Made by a program: the position numbers and the translations under genes
Part shown: piece after piece, positions 37,563-50,052 of the stretch
Position numbering within the stretch: position 1 is the first letter of the stretch
Layout: each line of letters opens with the position of its first letter
Source: Mangifera indica
Lineage: Eukaryota; Streptophyta; Magnoliopsida; Sapindales; Anacardiaceae
NCBI RefSeq assembly: GCF_011075055.1
Contig: NW_025401111.1
Location: 248,001 to 312,000, forward strand
DNA length: 64,000 nt
Direction: 5' to 3'
The notes under the pieces: generated by a model
Databases searched by the model: none
The model's input: the letters and a program-made list of their open reading frames with translations, nothing else
What the model was told of the DNA's origin: nothing

Positions 37563-39945
37563 ATATGTCCCTATTGCGTCTCCTCAACGCACAAAAATGG
37601 GACCTTAACATCGCTTGGGAATATATGTTGGATATAATTTACCATTCATTATCAAGTACCTGGAACCATTAATAGGTGATCTTTTTACTGTACGATTTAT
37701 AGATTGTCGCTTTGATGAGACAACTTTCCCTTCTTTAGAGGAAAAAAAAATGCCTCCTGAAGTTAGGTATGAACTTACTTGGTATGTCCCTACCATATCT
37801 CATTTAGATCCTCGCACATTTCAAAGTAAAACTGAAGTGCAAATGATAGTGCGATTACAAATTATTGCCAACCAAATGCCTGATGCATTTGTAGATATGA
37901 CAAAAGTGATAAGATCACATGTTCCAATTACTAATGTACCAGTAAGAATCAATGTGACTGTTGAACAATCGATTCAAGTCGTGACTGATCAATCTACCTC
38001 ACACCAGAAGTGTGGTAGACCTGTTGGATCGAAGAATACTATTTCTCGAAAAAGAAAGACAAATAATCAAACAAATATTAATCATGATGATCCTAAAATA
38101 ATTGAAAAATTCACACTCTCTAATACTCCTCCAGAAGAGGTTATGGTCCTTGAAGAGACTCAAACCCCTAAAGTGGTATAAACCCTTGAAGTGGTATAAA
38201 ATCCTGAAGAACAGGAAAATGAAAATATTGAAATATCTTTAAATTATGCTCATACACGAGAGAAGTGGAATGGTGAAACAATTATAATTGGTAATATATT
38301 CTCATTTGTAGTAGCTACTAAAATTATGAATGATGATGATTTTGAGTCATGTACTATGGCTGAGTGCAAACAAATACATGATTGGCCTAAATGGGAAGAA
38401 GCAATTCAAGCAGAATTAGCTTCTCTAGCAAAACATCAAGTGTTTAGGTCTATAGTTCTAACACCTCAAGATGTACAATCCGTTAGATATAAATAGGTAT
38501 TTGTGAGAAAAATGAAATTACTAGATATAAAGCCAGACTTGTAGCCCAAGGCTTTTCCCAAAGGCCTGATATAGACTTTGATGAAACATATGTACCTATG
38601 ATGGATATAATCATATTCAGATATTTAATCAGTTTAACAGTCTTTGAAGGACTGGATATGCATCTAATGGACGTAGTTACTGCTTATTTGTATAGAAATT
38701 TGGACACTAAAATTTATATAAAACTCTCTGAATGATACAGATTGTCTGAAGCAAAAAGGGTCAATTCAAAAGGCATGCACTCAATTAAATTACAATGATC
38801 ATTGTACGGATTAAAACAATCAGGACATATGTGATACAATCATTTCAATGAATATTTAAAAAAAATGACTATGTAAATGACCCTATATGTCCATGTTTCT
38901 TTATCAAAAGGTCAGAATCGGGATTTGCTATTATAGTAGTTAATGTTGATGACATGAATTTAATTGAGACTCCTGAAAAGCTTTCAAAAACTGCTGAATA
39001 TTTGAAAAAAGAATTTGAAATGAAGGATTTGAGGAAAATAAAATATTGTCTTGGCCTGCAGATCGAACACAATTCAAACGGAATACTTATCCATCAATCA
39101 ACGTATATTGAAAAATTATTAAAACGCTTTCATATGGATAAAGCTTATCCTTTGAGCATCCCAATGATTGTTCGGTCTCTTGATCCAAAAAAAGACCCAT
39201 TTTGTCTTAAAGAAGAAGATGAAAAGATACTTGGTCCTGAAGTATCATATCTTAATGCCATTGGAGCCTTATTATATTTGGCCTAATGCACAAAACCGGA
39301 TATATCCTTCATAGTTAATTTATTAGCCCGATTTAGCTTTACACCAACTTATCATCACTGGAACGAAATCAAACATATACTTCATTACCTATATGGGACT
39401 AGAGATTTGAGATTATTTTATTCTGTCAAATCCCCTAAAAATCCTAGTTTGGTTAGATATGTAGATGCTGGTTATCTTTGTGACCCCCATAAGGCCCGTT
39501 CACAAACGGGATATGTTTTTATTTATAATGACATAACTATATCATGGTGCTTCACCAAACAAACCTTGGTTGCAACTTCTTCAAATCATTCAGAAATTTT
39601 AGCTCTCCATGAAGCCAGTTGAGAATGTATATGGTTGTAGTCTATTATCCATCATATCTGGAATGCATGCAGTCTTCCTTCTACAATAAACACTCCTTCC
39701 ATGTTATATGAAGACAATGCAGCATGTATAGCCCGAATTAGAAGTAGATACATCAAAGGAGACAAAACCAAACATATCTCATCGAAGTTTTTTTACACTC
39801 ATGAGCTCCAATAGAGTAAAAAGATTGATATCAAACAAATAAGATCCAGTGAGAATCTTGCAAATTTGTTCACTAAGACAATACCTATATCAATATTTGA
39901 GAAGTTAATGTATAACATTGGTATGCGGAGGCTTAACAAGTAATC
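37563..39945 (+). pseudogene. inner copia integrase tail, reverse transcriptase and RNase H
   Basis: Homology resumes right after the Athila element. The integrase C-terminal linker (GIYVGYNLPFIIKYLEPLIGD, 37615-38181) has a basic tail. RT follows in changing frames: WPKWEEAIQAELASLAKHQVF, then FDETYVPMMD, then VNVDDMNLI (weakened YVDD box; Tyr is Asn) and KYCLGLQIEH (38954-39286). RNase H is visible at 39407-39622 (RYVDAGYLCDPHKARSQTGYVF, LVATSSNHSEILAL). Frameshifts near 38490 and stops near 38160, 39284 and 39620 disable it. Confidence 0.88.
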
Positions 39946-40227
39946 AAGTTAATGCTACTACAAAGAAGGGGAACGTTCATTGGGGAGAGCATTCATCATG
40001 CAAAAGTATGAAGTTTATCAAATATTGGACAAAAGGTACACTATACTATTTTTTTCTTTACTAGGTTTTGTCTCTCTAGGTTTTCCTAGTAAGGTTTTTA
40101 ATGAGGTAGTTTAAGCACGTCTAACACCAACTTACAGGATATTTAATAATTATGTTCCTTTGCTTTAGTTTTTATCCCACTGGGTTTTTCTTTAGCAAAG
40201 TTAATATAATTATCTGTAAGTGGTGGA

Positions 40228-40606
40228 AATCCAAGGGGGAGTGTAACAAATCCAAGTGACTTTCCACCAAATGAAGTCAAGAAAAGTGGTGGGAACCCAT
40301 TTATTATTGTAAGCACATGGAAGAAGAAATTGGTGAAGCTGACACAGGAGAAGAAATTTTGGCCAAAAGAGTGTGAATGCATTAATGGCATTAGAAAAAT
40401 TGACTTGGAAATTTCCCATCTTTGTTGACTGGAGGGGCATCAAATTCTTTATAAATAACCCCCCTCCTCTCTTTACGTAACATACAATTTTTCTTCTCTT
40501 CATCCGGAACTTATATAAAATTATTCTCTCAATTGCTTTCTCTCCTTTCTTCTCAATTCTTCTTTAATCATTTATCTTTTCATATTTGTTAATTAAATTT
40601 ATAACA
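40228..40606 (+). repeat. inner copia polypurine tract and 3' LTR
   Basis: AATCCAAGGGGGAG precedes the 365-bp LTR, which starts TGTAACAAATCC at 40242. It is uninterrupted and supplies the empty-site comparison for the MULE. Its TATA box TTTATAAATAACCCC lies at about 40450, and it ends ATAACA. Confidence 0.95.
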
Positions 40607-40636
40607 ATCTACATAATTTATTTAGGTACATCTTAT

Positions 40637-40955
40637 TAGAGTTAGATTTGAATTGAGCTAAATTCGAGCTCGTTTAAGCTTAAGTTCGACTCAACTTATA
40701 TATAATTGAGCTTGAATTTGAGTTTAAACTCATCGAGCTCGTGAAAGCCAAGCTCAAACTCGATTCAAATTGGGTTCGATTCATTTTTTGTTATTAAAAC
40801 GACATCATTTTAATACATATTAGTTAAAACGATATCGTTTTGTATCAAAATTTTTAATTAGAAAATCTGACGAATAGCTCAAGCTCGGCTAAGGCTAACT
40901 TGTTTTAGGCTCGTCTGAACCGAGCTCGAGCTAACTCGATTCGAGCCTAGCCCTA
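40637..40955. mobile_element. hAT-type MITE, copy 3
   Basis: The 319-bp element begins TAGAGTTAGATTTGAA and ends GAGCCTAGCCCTA. It is flanked by an exact 8-bp duplication CATCTTAT (40629-40636 and 40956-40963). The internal core AAAACGATATCGTTTTG matches copy 1. It is inserted in the leader of the outer copia, 30 bp past the inner copia. Confidence 0.9.
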
Positions 40956-40963
40956 CATCTTAT

Positions 40964-41370
40964 CACTAATTATGTTATTATTCTATTTATATAATACAAA
41001 TATAAATATCTTAATTATAATATTATCATATTTATAAAATATACCCTATGGGTGTTTCAATTATTATTCTGTTTAATTTTTTCACTATATTTATATTTCT
41101 GTTTGTGCAAAGCAAACTACAATTATGTTAATTTTTATAATTATTTCATATTTATAAATAAAAATTATAATTGTATCTTATTTGCAATTTGAAGTTTATA
41201 AAATCATAAATCTGAACCTGAAATTTTGAATAAATTTATAATTTGAAGTTTGTAATATTATGAATTTGAGTATGAAGTTCTAAATATCATTTAAATATTT
41301 ATTTATATTATAATAATTGTAACTGATTTGCAACCTAAAGTTTTCAAAATTATGAGAAAAAAAAAAATAA

Positions 41371-41415
<45 letters not shown>

Positions 41416-42699
41416 GATGCACTTAATGTCTCAAATTTCATAAAAATATTTATTTGTTTTATATTAATTATATCACATTTGTAACCTAAAGTTTGCTTAA
41501 ATTATAAAAAATATTAACTTGCAGTCCGAAATATAATCAAAATTAAATTTTTAAATACTAATTATCAAACCAGAAGTTTTGTAAATATGAGATAATATCT
41601 GAACTTAAAGTTTAAAAAATTAATCTCAATATTTTCTCTACAGAACCATCTGTTTAGTAAATACGAGATAATATTTTAACCCAAAGTTTTAAATATTAAT
41701 CCCAATATATTATTTGGAAAACCATAAATTTTGTGAATATGAAAGTATTTAAACCTGAAGTTTCTAAAATTGGATGAATAATATTTAATAGGTTTTTTGC
41801 ATGATTTTCCACTTAGAATTTGAGTCTTGAAAAACTGATTAAATAAAATGTCATAAAAAGACAAATCTAAGGCCACTATTTTACGGGTATCACATTCCTG
41901 AAGGATCATAGACTGAATATGTGGATATAATAGTAGATCTACTAGATTTATGAAAAAATTTGAAAGATAAATTTGAACATTAAATTCAATAATATTCATA
42001 ATAGCTCTATAATTTAGTACAACTTTATAATATTCAGAATTTTTCCTTGATCGAGATAATGTGAAAAAAAAAATTCTTCACCTTTCATTTTTTTAATAAT
42101 ATGTTATTGTAGTAGCAATATTAAGAAAAAAATTCTAAATTAATATTATATTTTCTCATTAATGAAAAACCATCAAACTGAACTTATAAATATCGCATCA
42201 TTCCTTGAAGTAAACACAACTATCAGTAATAGTTATCATCATAGGTGTGAGTAAGGTCATAAATAAAATATTTTTTTATCTGAGGACGGGTATAATAGAA
42301 AATCTCAGTTATACTATTAAAAGTGGACTAAGATTATAGGAAAATGAAGAATAATGCAAAATAAACAACAAAATAAGAAGTGCGATTGTAAATGTCATTG
42401 GTTGTGTACCAATAGTACACATAAACATTGGGTAGTTTTACATTAAAGATCTATAAAAATTAAATTTATTGACAATTTAGATTCTATCGATCAATGAATC
42501 TTGATGTTTTAAGACATTTTTCAAAAATAAAAATATAGGTCACTTGACTAATGACGTGAATGCCCAAGATTTTTATAATTAGAATCCATCGTATTTAATT
42601 ATTTTAGAGTCATGAATATTATTTTGTATTTTATTATCATGTTATTCTCCTTTTCACTATTTTGTGTATGTTATGAGTAACGCAATTTTTAAATGAAAG
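40964..42699 (+). pseudogene. outer copia leader and gag relic
   Basis: The leader carries the same degenerate AACCTGAAGTTT-type words as the inner copia (41180-41770) and a TA run at about 41371-41408. Gag traces follow in several frames: the region near 41890-41990 matches 24130-24240, and 42370-42440 matches the knuckle region. No frame of useful length survives. Confidence 0.6.
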
Positions 42700-45126
42700 A
42701 AAATGGATTCCAAACTTAAAGCGTTAACTTCAAAAGTTGATGATAGAGACATGTATTTGATGGATAGTACAACAATGCATAGAATTATAAAAGAAATTTT
42801 TTTTTTTTAACTTTAGCACCAATTGAATTCTAAGTAAATACTATATCAAGACCAATAAATGTGATTGAAAGCTCTAGAAAAGTCACAATTTTGTTAAAAA
42901 AATTGAATTAAATTAAGCATTAATGATGCATTATATTCAAGTAAATCCAAGAGAAATCTACTTAGTTTTAAAAATATAAGAAATAATGGTTATCACATTA
43001 AAACCATAAGTGAAAATGGTGCAAAGTTCATATGTATAACCAATAAAACATTTAGAAGAAGACTTATACTAGAAAAATTGTTCGCTTTATCATCTAAATT
43101 GTATTATATAATCATAAAGATAATTGAAACATACACAATATCAAACTAAAAATTCTCTAATCTAAAAGTCTTTATGCTTTAGAATGACCATCTAGGTCAT
43201 CCAAGATCTACAATGATGTGTAGAATTGTTAAAAATTCACATAAACATATATTAAATAACCATAAGATTTTATTGTCTAGTGAAAAATTCTGCCCCACTT
43301 GTTCACAAGACAAATTAGTAATTAAACCATCTCCCTTCAAAGTTGGAGTTGAATTCTCATCATTTATACAAAAGATTTAAAGAGACATATATGGACTAAT
43401 TCATCCACCAAGTGTGTCATTTTATTTTTTTATGCTCTTAATTGATGCATTTATATGATGGTCTCATGTTTATTTATTGTTAACTCGAAATGTTGTTTTT
43501 ACTAAACTATTAACTCAAATTATCAAATCAAAGACACATTTAATAAATTGTTCGATCAAGTCAATACGGCTAGATAATGTTGACGAATTTACATTGAAAA
43601 CATTTAATGATTATTACATGTATATGAGGATTGATGTTGAATATCCAGTCTCGTATGTTTACACTCAGAATGGATTAGCTGAGTCTTTTATCAAATGAAT
43701 CTAAGTAATTGCACATACTTTATTGCTAAGAACTTAATTACCAACTTCTATATTGTAATATACTATATTACATGTTGCAGTGTTAATTCACTTGTGATCT
43801 TTTTTTTATTATTAATATTCTCCCTTACAATTGATTCTTGATCACCAATCTAATATATCTCATTTAAGAATATTTGGTTGTATTGTATATGTCTCTATTG
43901 TATTTTCTTAAAATACAAAAATGAGACCTTAACTTCATTTGAGAATTTATGTTGGATATAATTCCACATTCATTATCAGGTATCTTGAACCATTAACAAA
44001 TGATATTTTTATTGCACGATTTACAAATTATCACTCTGATGAGATAATATTCCCACTATTGGGAAAAAAGAAAATGTCTTCTAAAATTAGGAATGAACTT
44101 CCTTGGTACAAATCTATCATATCTCATCTAGATCTTTGCACATCTCGAAGTGAAACTAAAGTGTAAAGGATAGTGTGTTTACAAATTATTGTCAACCAAA
44201 TGTCTAATGCATTTGTAGATATGACAAAAATGACAAGATCATATGTATCAGATACCAACGCACTAGCAAGAATTAATATCATCAACATATATTGAAAAAT
44301 TGTTACCTATTAATCACATATAATACTTATCCATTAATCAATAATGGTTGATACTTGTAGATCGAGCACAATTCACCAATAACAAAAATGACAAGATTAT
44401 AAATTATTGTCAACTAAATGTCTACTATCTAATGTTTACAGATCGAATACAATTCAAATGAAATACTTATCCATCAATCAACGTATATTGAAAAATTGTT
44501 AAAACACTTTAATATGGATAAGGTTTATCCTTTAAGCACCCTAATGGTTGTTCGATTTTTTGATCTAAAAAATCACTCATTTTGTCCTAAAAAAGAAGAT
44601 GAAAAGATACTCAGTCCTGAAGTATTATATCTTAATGTTATTGGAGCTTTATTATATTTGGATAAATGCATTAGACCATATACATCATTCGCAGTAAATT
44701 TATTGGGTTAATTTAGCTCTACATCAACTTGTCACCACTGGAATGAAATCAAACATATATTATGTTACTTATGTAAAATTAGAGATTTGAGATTATTCTA
44801 TTCCATCATATCCCCTAAAAATCCTAGTTTGGTTAGATATACAGTAGTTAATAATGTCATGGCGCTTTACCAAACAGACATTGGTTGCAACATCTTCAAA
44901 TCATTCAAAGATTCTAGCTCTTTATGAAACCAATCGAAAATGCATTTGGTTACGATCTGTCATCCATAAAAACAAGAATACATGCGGTATTCCTTCCGCA
45001 AAAGACACTTCTTTCATATTATATGAAAACAATGTAGTATGTATTGCCCAAATTAGTGATGAATACATTAAAGGAGACAAAACAAAATATATCTCACCGA
45101 AGTTCTTTTATATTTATGAGCTCTAG
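42700..45126 (+). pseudogene. outer copia pol relic
   Basis: Aligned with the inner copia. Protease-like MDSTTMHRI is near 42755. Integrase core (SIKSIRLDNVDEFTLKTFND, then NGLAESFIK) is at 43477-43698. The integrase tail (RIYVGYNSTFIIRYLEPL) is at 43939-44166. RT thumb-connection is at 44496-44711, and RNase H (WRFTKQTLVATSSNHSKILAL) at 44854-45126. A large part of RT, including the expected YVDD box, is missing between about 44220 and 44450, where short local repeats (CATATATTGAAAAATTGTTA) suggest rearrangement. It is more decayed than the inner copy, consistent with greater age. Confidence 0.8.
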
Positions 45127-45560
45127 CATAACCGAAAGATTGATATAAAACAAATACAATCTAATGAGAATCTTAAAGATTTGTTCACCAAGACATTACT
45201 GACATCAATATTTGAAAAGTAAGTGTATAACATCAATATGCATTGGTTTAACAAGCAACCAAATTAATTTCACTACAATCAGGGGGAACATTCATCAGAA
45301 GAAACACTTATCAAGGGAAGCAAATTGTTTAAGTGTGACACATATTAAACAAAATATACACTATGTTCTTTTTTTTTCATTAGATTTTGTCCTACTGAAT
45401 TTTCTTAGTAAGATTTTTAATGACGCAGTTTTAGTACGTCCAACCCCACTTTATAAGATATTAAATAATTATATTTTTTTGTGTTGATTTTTATCATATT
45501 GAGTTTTTTCTTAAGAAGTTTAATATAATTATTTATAAGCGATAGAAATTCAAAGAGGAG

Positions 45561-45816
45561 TGTTACATATCCAAGTGGCATTCCAACTAATCAAGTCAAT
45601 GGATGTAGTGGGAATGCATTTAAAATTGAGGGCGCATGGATAAAAAAAAGAGAGTGAGTTTTGAATCTTTAAACAGACAATCAATACATCAAAGACAAAA
45701 CTTGTGCACTATAAATACCCCTTCTTCTCTTCCTTTGTAATATACATACAACCTTCTCTTTTGTAATTCTCCTCCCCTCAAAAGCGCATATCTTCATTTT
45801 AAGGAAACTTCAAAAT
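45561..45816 (+). repeat. outer copia 3' LTR (truncated or chimeric)
   Basis: Preceded by the purine tract CAAAGAGGAG. It starts TGTTACATATCC and matches 7457-7666, including the TATA box CACTATAAATACCCC (about 45710). Similarity ends at 45816. The last 50-60 bp seen in the 5' LTR, ending ATAACA, is absent and replaced by unrelated DNA. Confidence 0.8.
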
Positions 45817-46490
45817 GGTATCAAAGTCAAACCATCATTGCTGTAGTAGACCTTCCAAACAAACAACAGGCGGTAGTGCACGGGGTATGTGAAAAGCCTG
45901 ATGTTAAGAAGCAAATGTCAATCATGCCATAACGAGGGGGTGCACCAGGTGGAAGACAGGGGTCTTTCGGGGTGTCAACTGCTCCTGACATGATGGGGGG
46001 ATGTCGCGCTTGACAGGGAGGTCAAGCGTCCCTTTAGCCAATAATGGGGGACACTCATCATGTGGTCTGATGCGACCAGTGGGGACTGGGGGTATTTTGC
46101 GAGCGAGCAGAGCACGAGGGCGTGCTCCATTTTTCATGGGGGAAGGTTTGTCACGGGCTCAGGCTAGGAGTCGTGGCAGGGCTTTGGGCAGCTAGGAGAT
46201 GGTGGCGATCTTGAAAGTGAGTATGTGTGATCATTGGGTTCGTGAGGCAATGCCTATAGATGGGAGTGCTCCAACCACGGGGCGTGCACAATGCTATCTC
46301 ACTCCAGCATTGAAGAGGGGATTAGGCCAACCTTGCACAAACTGGTCGGGAGCTGGAGCCGCTCTCCTAATGAGTCCAAGGCAGGATGAAACCAGTGATT
46401 CGATGCCATAATATAGGCGCATGCAAGGCTGATCCTCGAGACGGTCCATCGAGGATGCCACACAGGCTAGTTGAGGGAATTAGCCCTGTG
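45817..46490 (+). other. GC-richer segment with tRNA-Met-type primer site
   Basis: TGGTATCAAAGTC at 45817-45829 resembles the initiator-Met primer site of many copia elements. The following 650 bp is clearly richer in G and C than its surroundings. It looks like the leader of a different copia subfamily but has no recognised coding domain. Short frames here (46001-46195, 46199-46411) have no family likeness and are not called as genes. Confidence 0.5.
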
Positions 46491-46494
<4 letters not shown>

Positions 46495-46536
<42 letters not shown>

Positions 46537-46552
46537 ATTGGTGATGAGCTAT

Positions 46553-46607
<55 letters not shown>
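46495..46607. repeat. two (TA)n microsatellites
   Basis: AT runs at 46495-46534 and 46561-46607, separated by 26 bp of mixed sequence. They divide the GC-richer segment from the inverted LTR fragment. Confidence 0.9.
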
Positions 46608-46610
<3 letters not shown>

Positions 46611-46782
46611 ATAAAATAATAACTGGCCAGAGAAAGATGAAAAAAAGAATAATATTGAAGTTTCCTTAAAATGAAGATATGCGCTTTTGAGGGGAGGAGA
46701 ATTACAAAAGAGAAGGTTGTATGTATATTACAAAGGAAGAGGAGAAGGGGCATTTATAGTGCACAAGTTTTGTCTTTGATGT
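46607..46782 (-). repeat. inverted LTR fragment of the outer copia family
   Basis: Read on the minus strand it matches 45687-45816 and then continues through TTTCATCTTTCTCTGGCC to ATAACA, the LTR end present at 7668-7706 but missing from the 45561 copy. Its own 5' part is missing and abuts a TA run (46781-46803). Confidence 0.85.
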
Positions 46783-46935
46783 ATATATATATATATATAT
46801 ATAGAAAATTATGAGTTTTATGCACGGTAAACTAAAAGAGCAATGACTTGGAATCTGTAAGACTTAAGTATGTCTATTATGATATATTAAAATGTAAACA
46901 AAAGAAAATAAATGTAAAGAGATAAAACACATGAT

Positions 46936-48192
46936 TTTAATATGATTTGAATCTATAATCAGACTGTCTATGTGCACGGTATTGTTATTAATAGAGATGT
47001 ATTACAACAAAATTGCAAAATTTTAAGTTAAAATCAAAATTAATTGTAAATAATTTTTCACAGCAAACTCGTATTATATTTTCCCATATAATTATAATAT
47101 AGTTTTGTAAAAGATAAATATATTTTCAATGAAATATTATAATGGAGAATGGACAGCTTTAGCCCATCTTCAAATTAAAAACCTATCTCTGATCCAATAA
47201 TGACTATGTTTAGTATACTTTGGTTCAAAATATAAAATTAGCTCAAGTTATTCAAAAATTATAGTTTCATTTGGTTTAATTTATAAAATGGTTTGTTTTG
47301 AATTGACAAATTTTGAAATGGTTTAGGTTGCGGTTCGACAGTTTCCAAACTAAACCTTAAACCATATTTTTTCAAACCCACTCAAGGTTTAATGAAATGA
47401 AAAGTTTCCACATTTAAGTTTGAGAAAAAACCATTTTCCTACTCATTTGTGCAATTTATTAATAAAATTTATTAATTTTTCGTGAATTTGTTCAAAAGAA
47501 AAACCATCAAGTTAAATAACAGTTTGTCATCAAATTTTTGTTAAATAATTTTTTTGTATCCCTAATTATATTCATTTCAATTAAAAATTAAAAAAATTAC
47601 AAGTATATATTGGGATGTCAATAATGTGTAGCCGTATATTAGGAGTGAATTGTAATTTTTGAAAATTTTACAAGTGTTAATATTATATGTTTATGTCATG
47701 TCATGGATAATTATAATTTAATTATTATTTATTAAGTAGAAATATTGGAGAGGGAATGATTTTTAATAGATTCAAACTATAATTTTAATTAAATTAAATT
47801 GTATTTTTTTAATTTTATTTGATTTGAAATCTAAAATAGTTTGGTTTGGTTCGTTTTGAAAATTTTTTTACATTATTTTGTTCTTCTTTTAAAGTTTAGT
47901 TTTAAAAAGTTTTTAAATTACATCAAACTGAACTTTACACACCTCAATAGATACTTGAACCTTTAGGATTACAGGCATTGTAAGAGGCCGAATTGGCCCG
48001 TTAAAAATGTATGACCTGCCTTTGCATAGCCCACAAAACACGCAAGTCAACCTTTAGGGAAGAGGCAGAATTGACCCGTTAAAAATGCATGACCTGCCTT
48101 GGCAAAGCCCACAAAACACGCAAGTCGTTATGTTAAAAACTCATAGAGGCACAATCCAAGGAACTTTTAGCCTTGCGTTAAGTCTTACTTTT
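46936..48192 (+). repeat. 1.2-kb direct duplication, copy A
   Basis: Aligned by eye with 50785-52017. Shared blocks include CGGTATTGTTATTA, AATTAATTGTAAATAATTTTT, TCAAACCATATT-like runs, ATGACCTGCCTT and AAGCCCACAAAAC. Non-coding and diverged. In copy A a 78-bp unit is doubled (47984 and 48062), each starting GAGGC-GAATTG-CCCGTTAA. Confidence 0.75.
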
Positions 48193-48929
48193 CAGTAAGT
48201 CTTTGCTTGTCATAAGCCGTAAGCTTGGCAGGCCATGCCAAATTAAGCCTGGCACTGTCAACAAGCATTTCTATTTAGGAATTTTCCATTGTTGTTTATG
48301 TGATAATAGTTTATTATTTTCGGTAAAAGCTGGAGATGATGGATTTGAAAGAATGTCAATGAATTGTAGTGGTTAATTAAGAGACAAGTCCAGGGTTGGA
48401 GGAGGTTGATTGAAGCTAGACTTGGTCTTCTAAACTCTAATCCACAGGAAAGAATCTTTCCTGCCATCTTTTTAATTGTATTTGTAGGACCTTTAATAAC
48501 AATAAAATCTGGTATAAATAACTTAGAACTTAGCCTATTTTTAGCCCAACTTGATTGGGTATCATCCTGTCCTTTCCAAGAATTATAACTGCTAATGTGA
48601 TTATCAGAATACATAGCTGACAAAGAAAACTGATTAAAAGTTAATGTCATCATATTTTATCATAATTAGGTTAATAATGCTATATACGATCAAGCGAAAG
48701 TAAATTAAATATCCTATACTCATGTGCCCAAAGCAAAAAGGCTTACTTTATAAGGACTTAAACAAAAATACCCACAATTCAAATTACTTAAGGCAAAAAC
48801 TCCTAACTTTTGTTTTAAAATATCAAAAATACCCTTCATGCGTTCTATATAAACCCTCACCCTTCATGCTTTTTTCATACCATTCAGATTTGGCTTTTCA
48901 CTCAAATTTTGATACTATAAATTTGATTA
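48193..48929. other. spacer, no gene recognised
   Basis: Frames on both strands near 48258-48653 lack domain-like features. The region lies between duplication copy A and the truncated copia. Confidence 0.4.
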
Positions 48930-50007
48930 AAAGAAAATAAGTTCGTGTTTCTGAATTTGATTGGAAAAAAATTTTGTTCCATTGTTGGTCTCCAAACACA
49001 CATCTGCAATACCAATGACATTAGCCAAATTGTCATTGTCCATCTTAACACATCTAAAATTACCAAATGTATAAGAGGTAAAGAAATCTCTGCGAGATGT
49101 AGCATAAATGGATACATTGCTATCTATCACCAACTAGTCTTATGGTATACAAGATTGACAACATTAGCGTCATAAATGAGAAGAAAGTCTGAAGTGGTTG
49201 TGGTAACTTGATTATCCTCACCAACATCATCATTCTTCTTCTCCTTCACTTTCCCTTATTTAATGTCTCTCTTTAGCTGGCAACAATACTTTTTTATATG
49301 CCCTTTCATATCACGAAAGTAACACTCAATATTGGCAAACTTTGTTAGACCTGTTTCTTCATTTATCTTTATTTTTCAAACCTCTGCTTTTACTTCTTTC
49401 CATTTTTTAGTAACTAACACTTCTAATTGTGATGAACATTGTGCTTTTCTTTTTATCTCTTCGTTCAGAACATTACTTTTTTCCAACTCCATATTAATTA
49501 TACCATCAACGGTAGAATTAGATAAAGTCGTTTGAAATGTCTCTCGAGAGTCTAGTAAAGTGCCAAGCAACTATAGTCCTTGCCCTTCATCATCAAACCT
49601 GATTTCCATTTCTGCTAACTAATTAAGAATCCCTTGAAAGTATTCAAGTAATCAGTCATGGCAGCATCTTCTTCATACCTCAACATCATCAGTTACTTAA
49701 TTAAAAACAACTTATTTTTTCTAGTTTTTTGAGCATAAAGTTGTTCAAGCTTTGTCCATAATGTACATGCATGTGTCTCACTGTTGGCATGATTCAAAGT
49801 ATTGTCATCAACCTATTGTTTGATGTAACCACAAACTTGTCTATGAAATAAGTTCCATTGTTCATTGGATTTATCTTTTGGCTTCTCAGAACTAATTACT
49901 GACAAATAATATTCTTTCACATATAAGAGGTCTTCCATCTTACCTTTCCATACATGGTAATTTGAGCCAATAAGGGTAACCATTCTACTTGTATTTGCTT
50001 CCATCAT
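48930..50007 (-). pseudogene. copia gag and protease start, broken
   Basis: Gag begins at the ATG at 50007: NTSRMVTLIGSNYHVWKGKM, then FHRQVCGYIKQ, a stop, and in-frame continuation VDDNTLNHANSETHACTLWTK. ELEKSNVLNEEIKRKAQ follows at 49376-49570. A zinc knuckle CYFRDMKGHIKKYC near 49300 has Arg for its second Cys. The protease start is VIDSNVSIYATSRRDFF (48927-49133), with Asn in place of the catalytic-motif Gly. Stops and a frameshift show it is dead. Confidence 0.85.
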
Positions 50008-50052
50008 TCAATGCAAAACAACAAGATTCAATAACCTAAGGCTTTGATACCA

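Larger units (their letters stand above)
7716..40606 (+). mobile_element. inner Ty1/copia element, interrupted twice
   Basis: The element begins TGTTACAAATCC and ends ATAACA. Flanks are ATCCA (7711-7715) and ATCTA (40607-40611), a 5-bp duplication with one change. Removing the MULE and the Athila element plus their target duplications leaves about 6.5 kb, a normal copia size. Gag relic, protease, integrase, reverse transcriptase and RNase H follow in copia order. It sits some 10 bp behind the 5' LTR of the related outer element, in its primer-binding region. Confidence 0.9.
7457..45816 (+). mobile_element. outer Ty1/copia element (host of the nest)
   Basis: The 5' LTR (7457-7706), internal region (40607-45560) and 3' LTR (from 45561) are split by a 32.9-kb insertion at 7716-40606. 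After subtracting that and the MITE at 40637, about 5.1 kb remains. The internal region has gag, protease, integrase, reverse transcriptase and RNase H relics in copia order. It aligns by eye with the inner copia throughout, so they are related subfamilies. The 3' LTR loses homology at 45817, so the true right boundary and any target duplication are unclear. Confidence 0.8.

Noticed and set aside
46001..46411. GC-rich plus-strand frames as possible genes
   Set aside because: No recognisable domain. They lie in a probable retrotransposon leader between LTR fragments.
48258..48653. 131-residue minus-strand frame as a gene
   Set aside because: No motif recognised, an overlapping frame on the other strand, and a location between repeat fragments.
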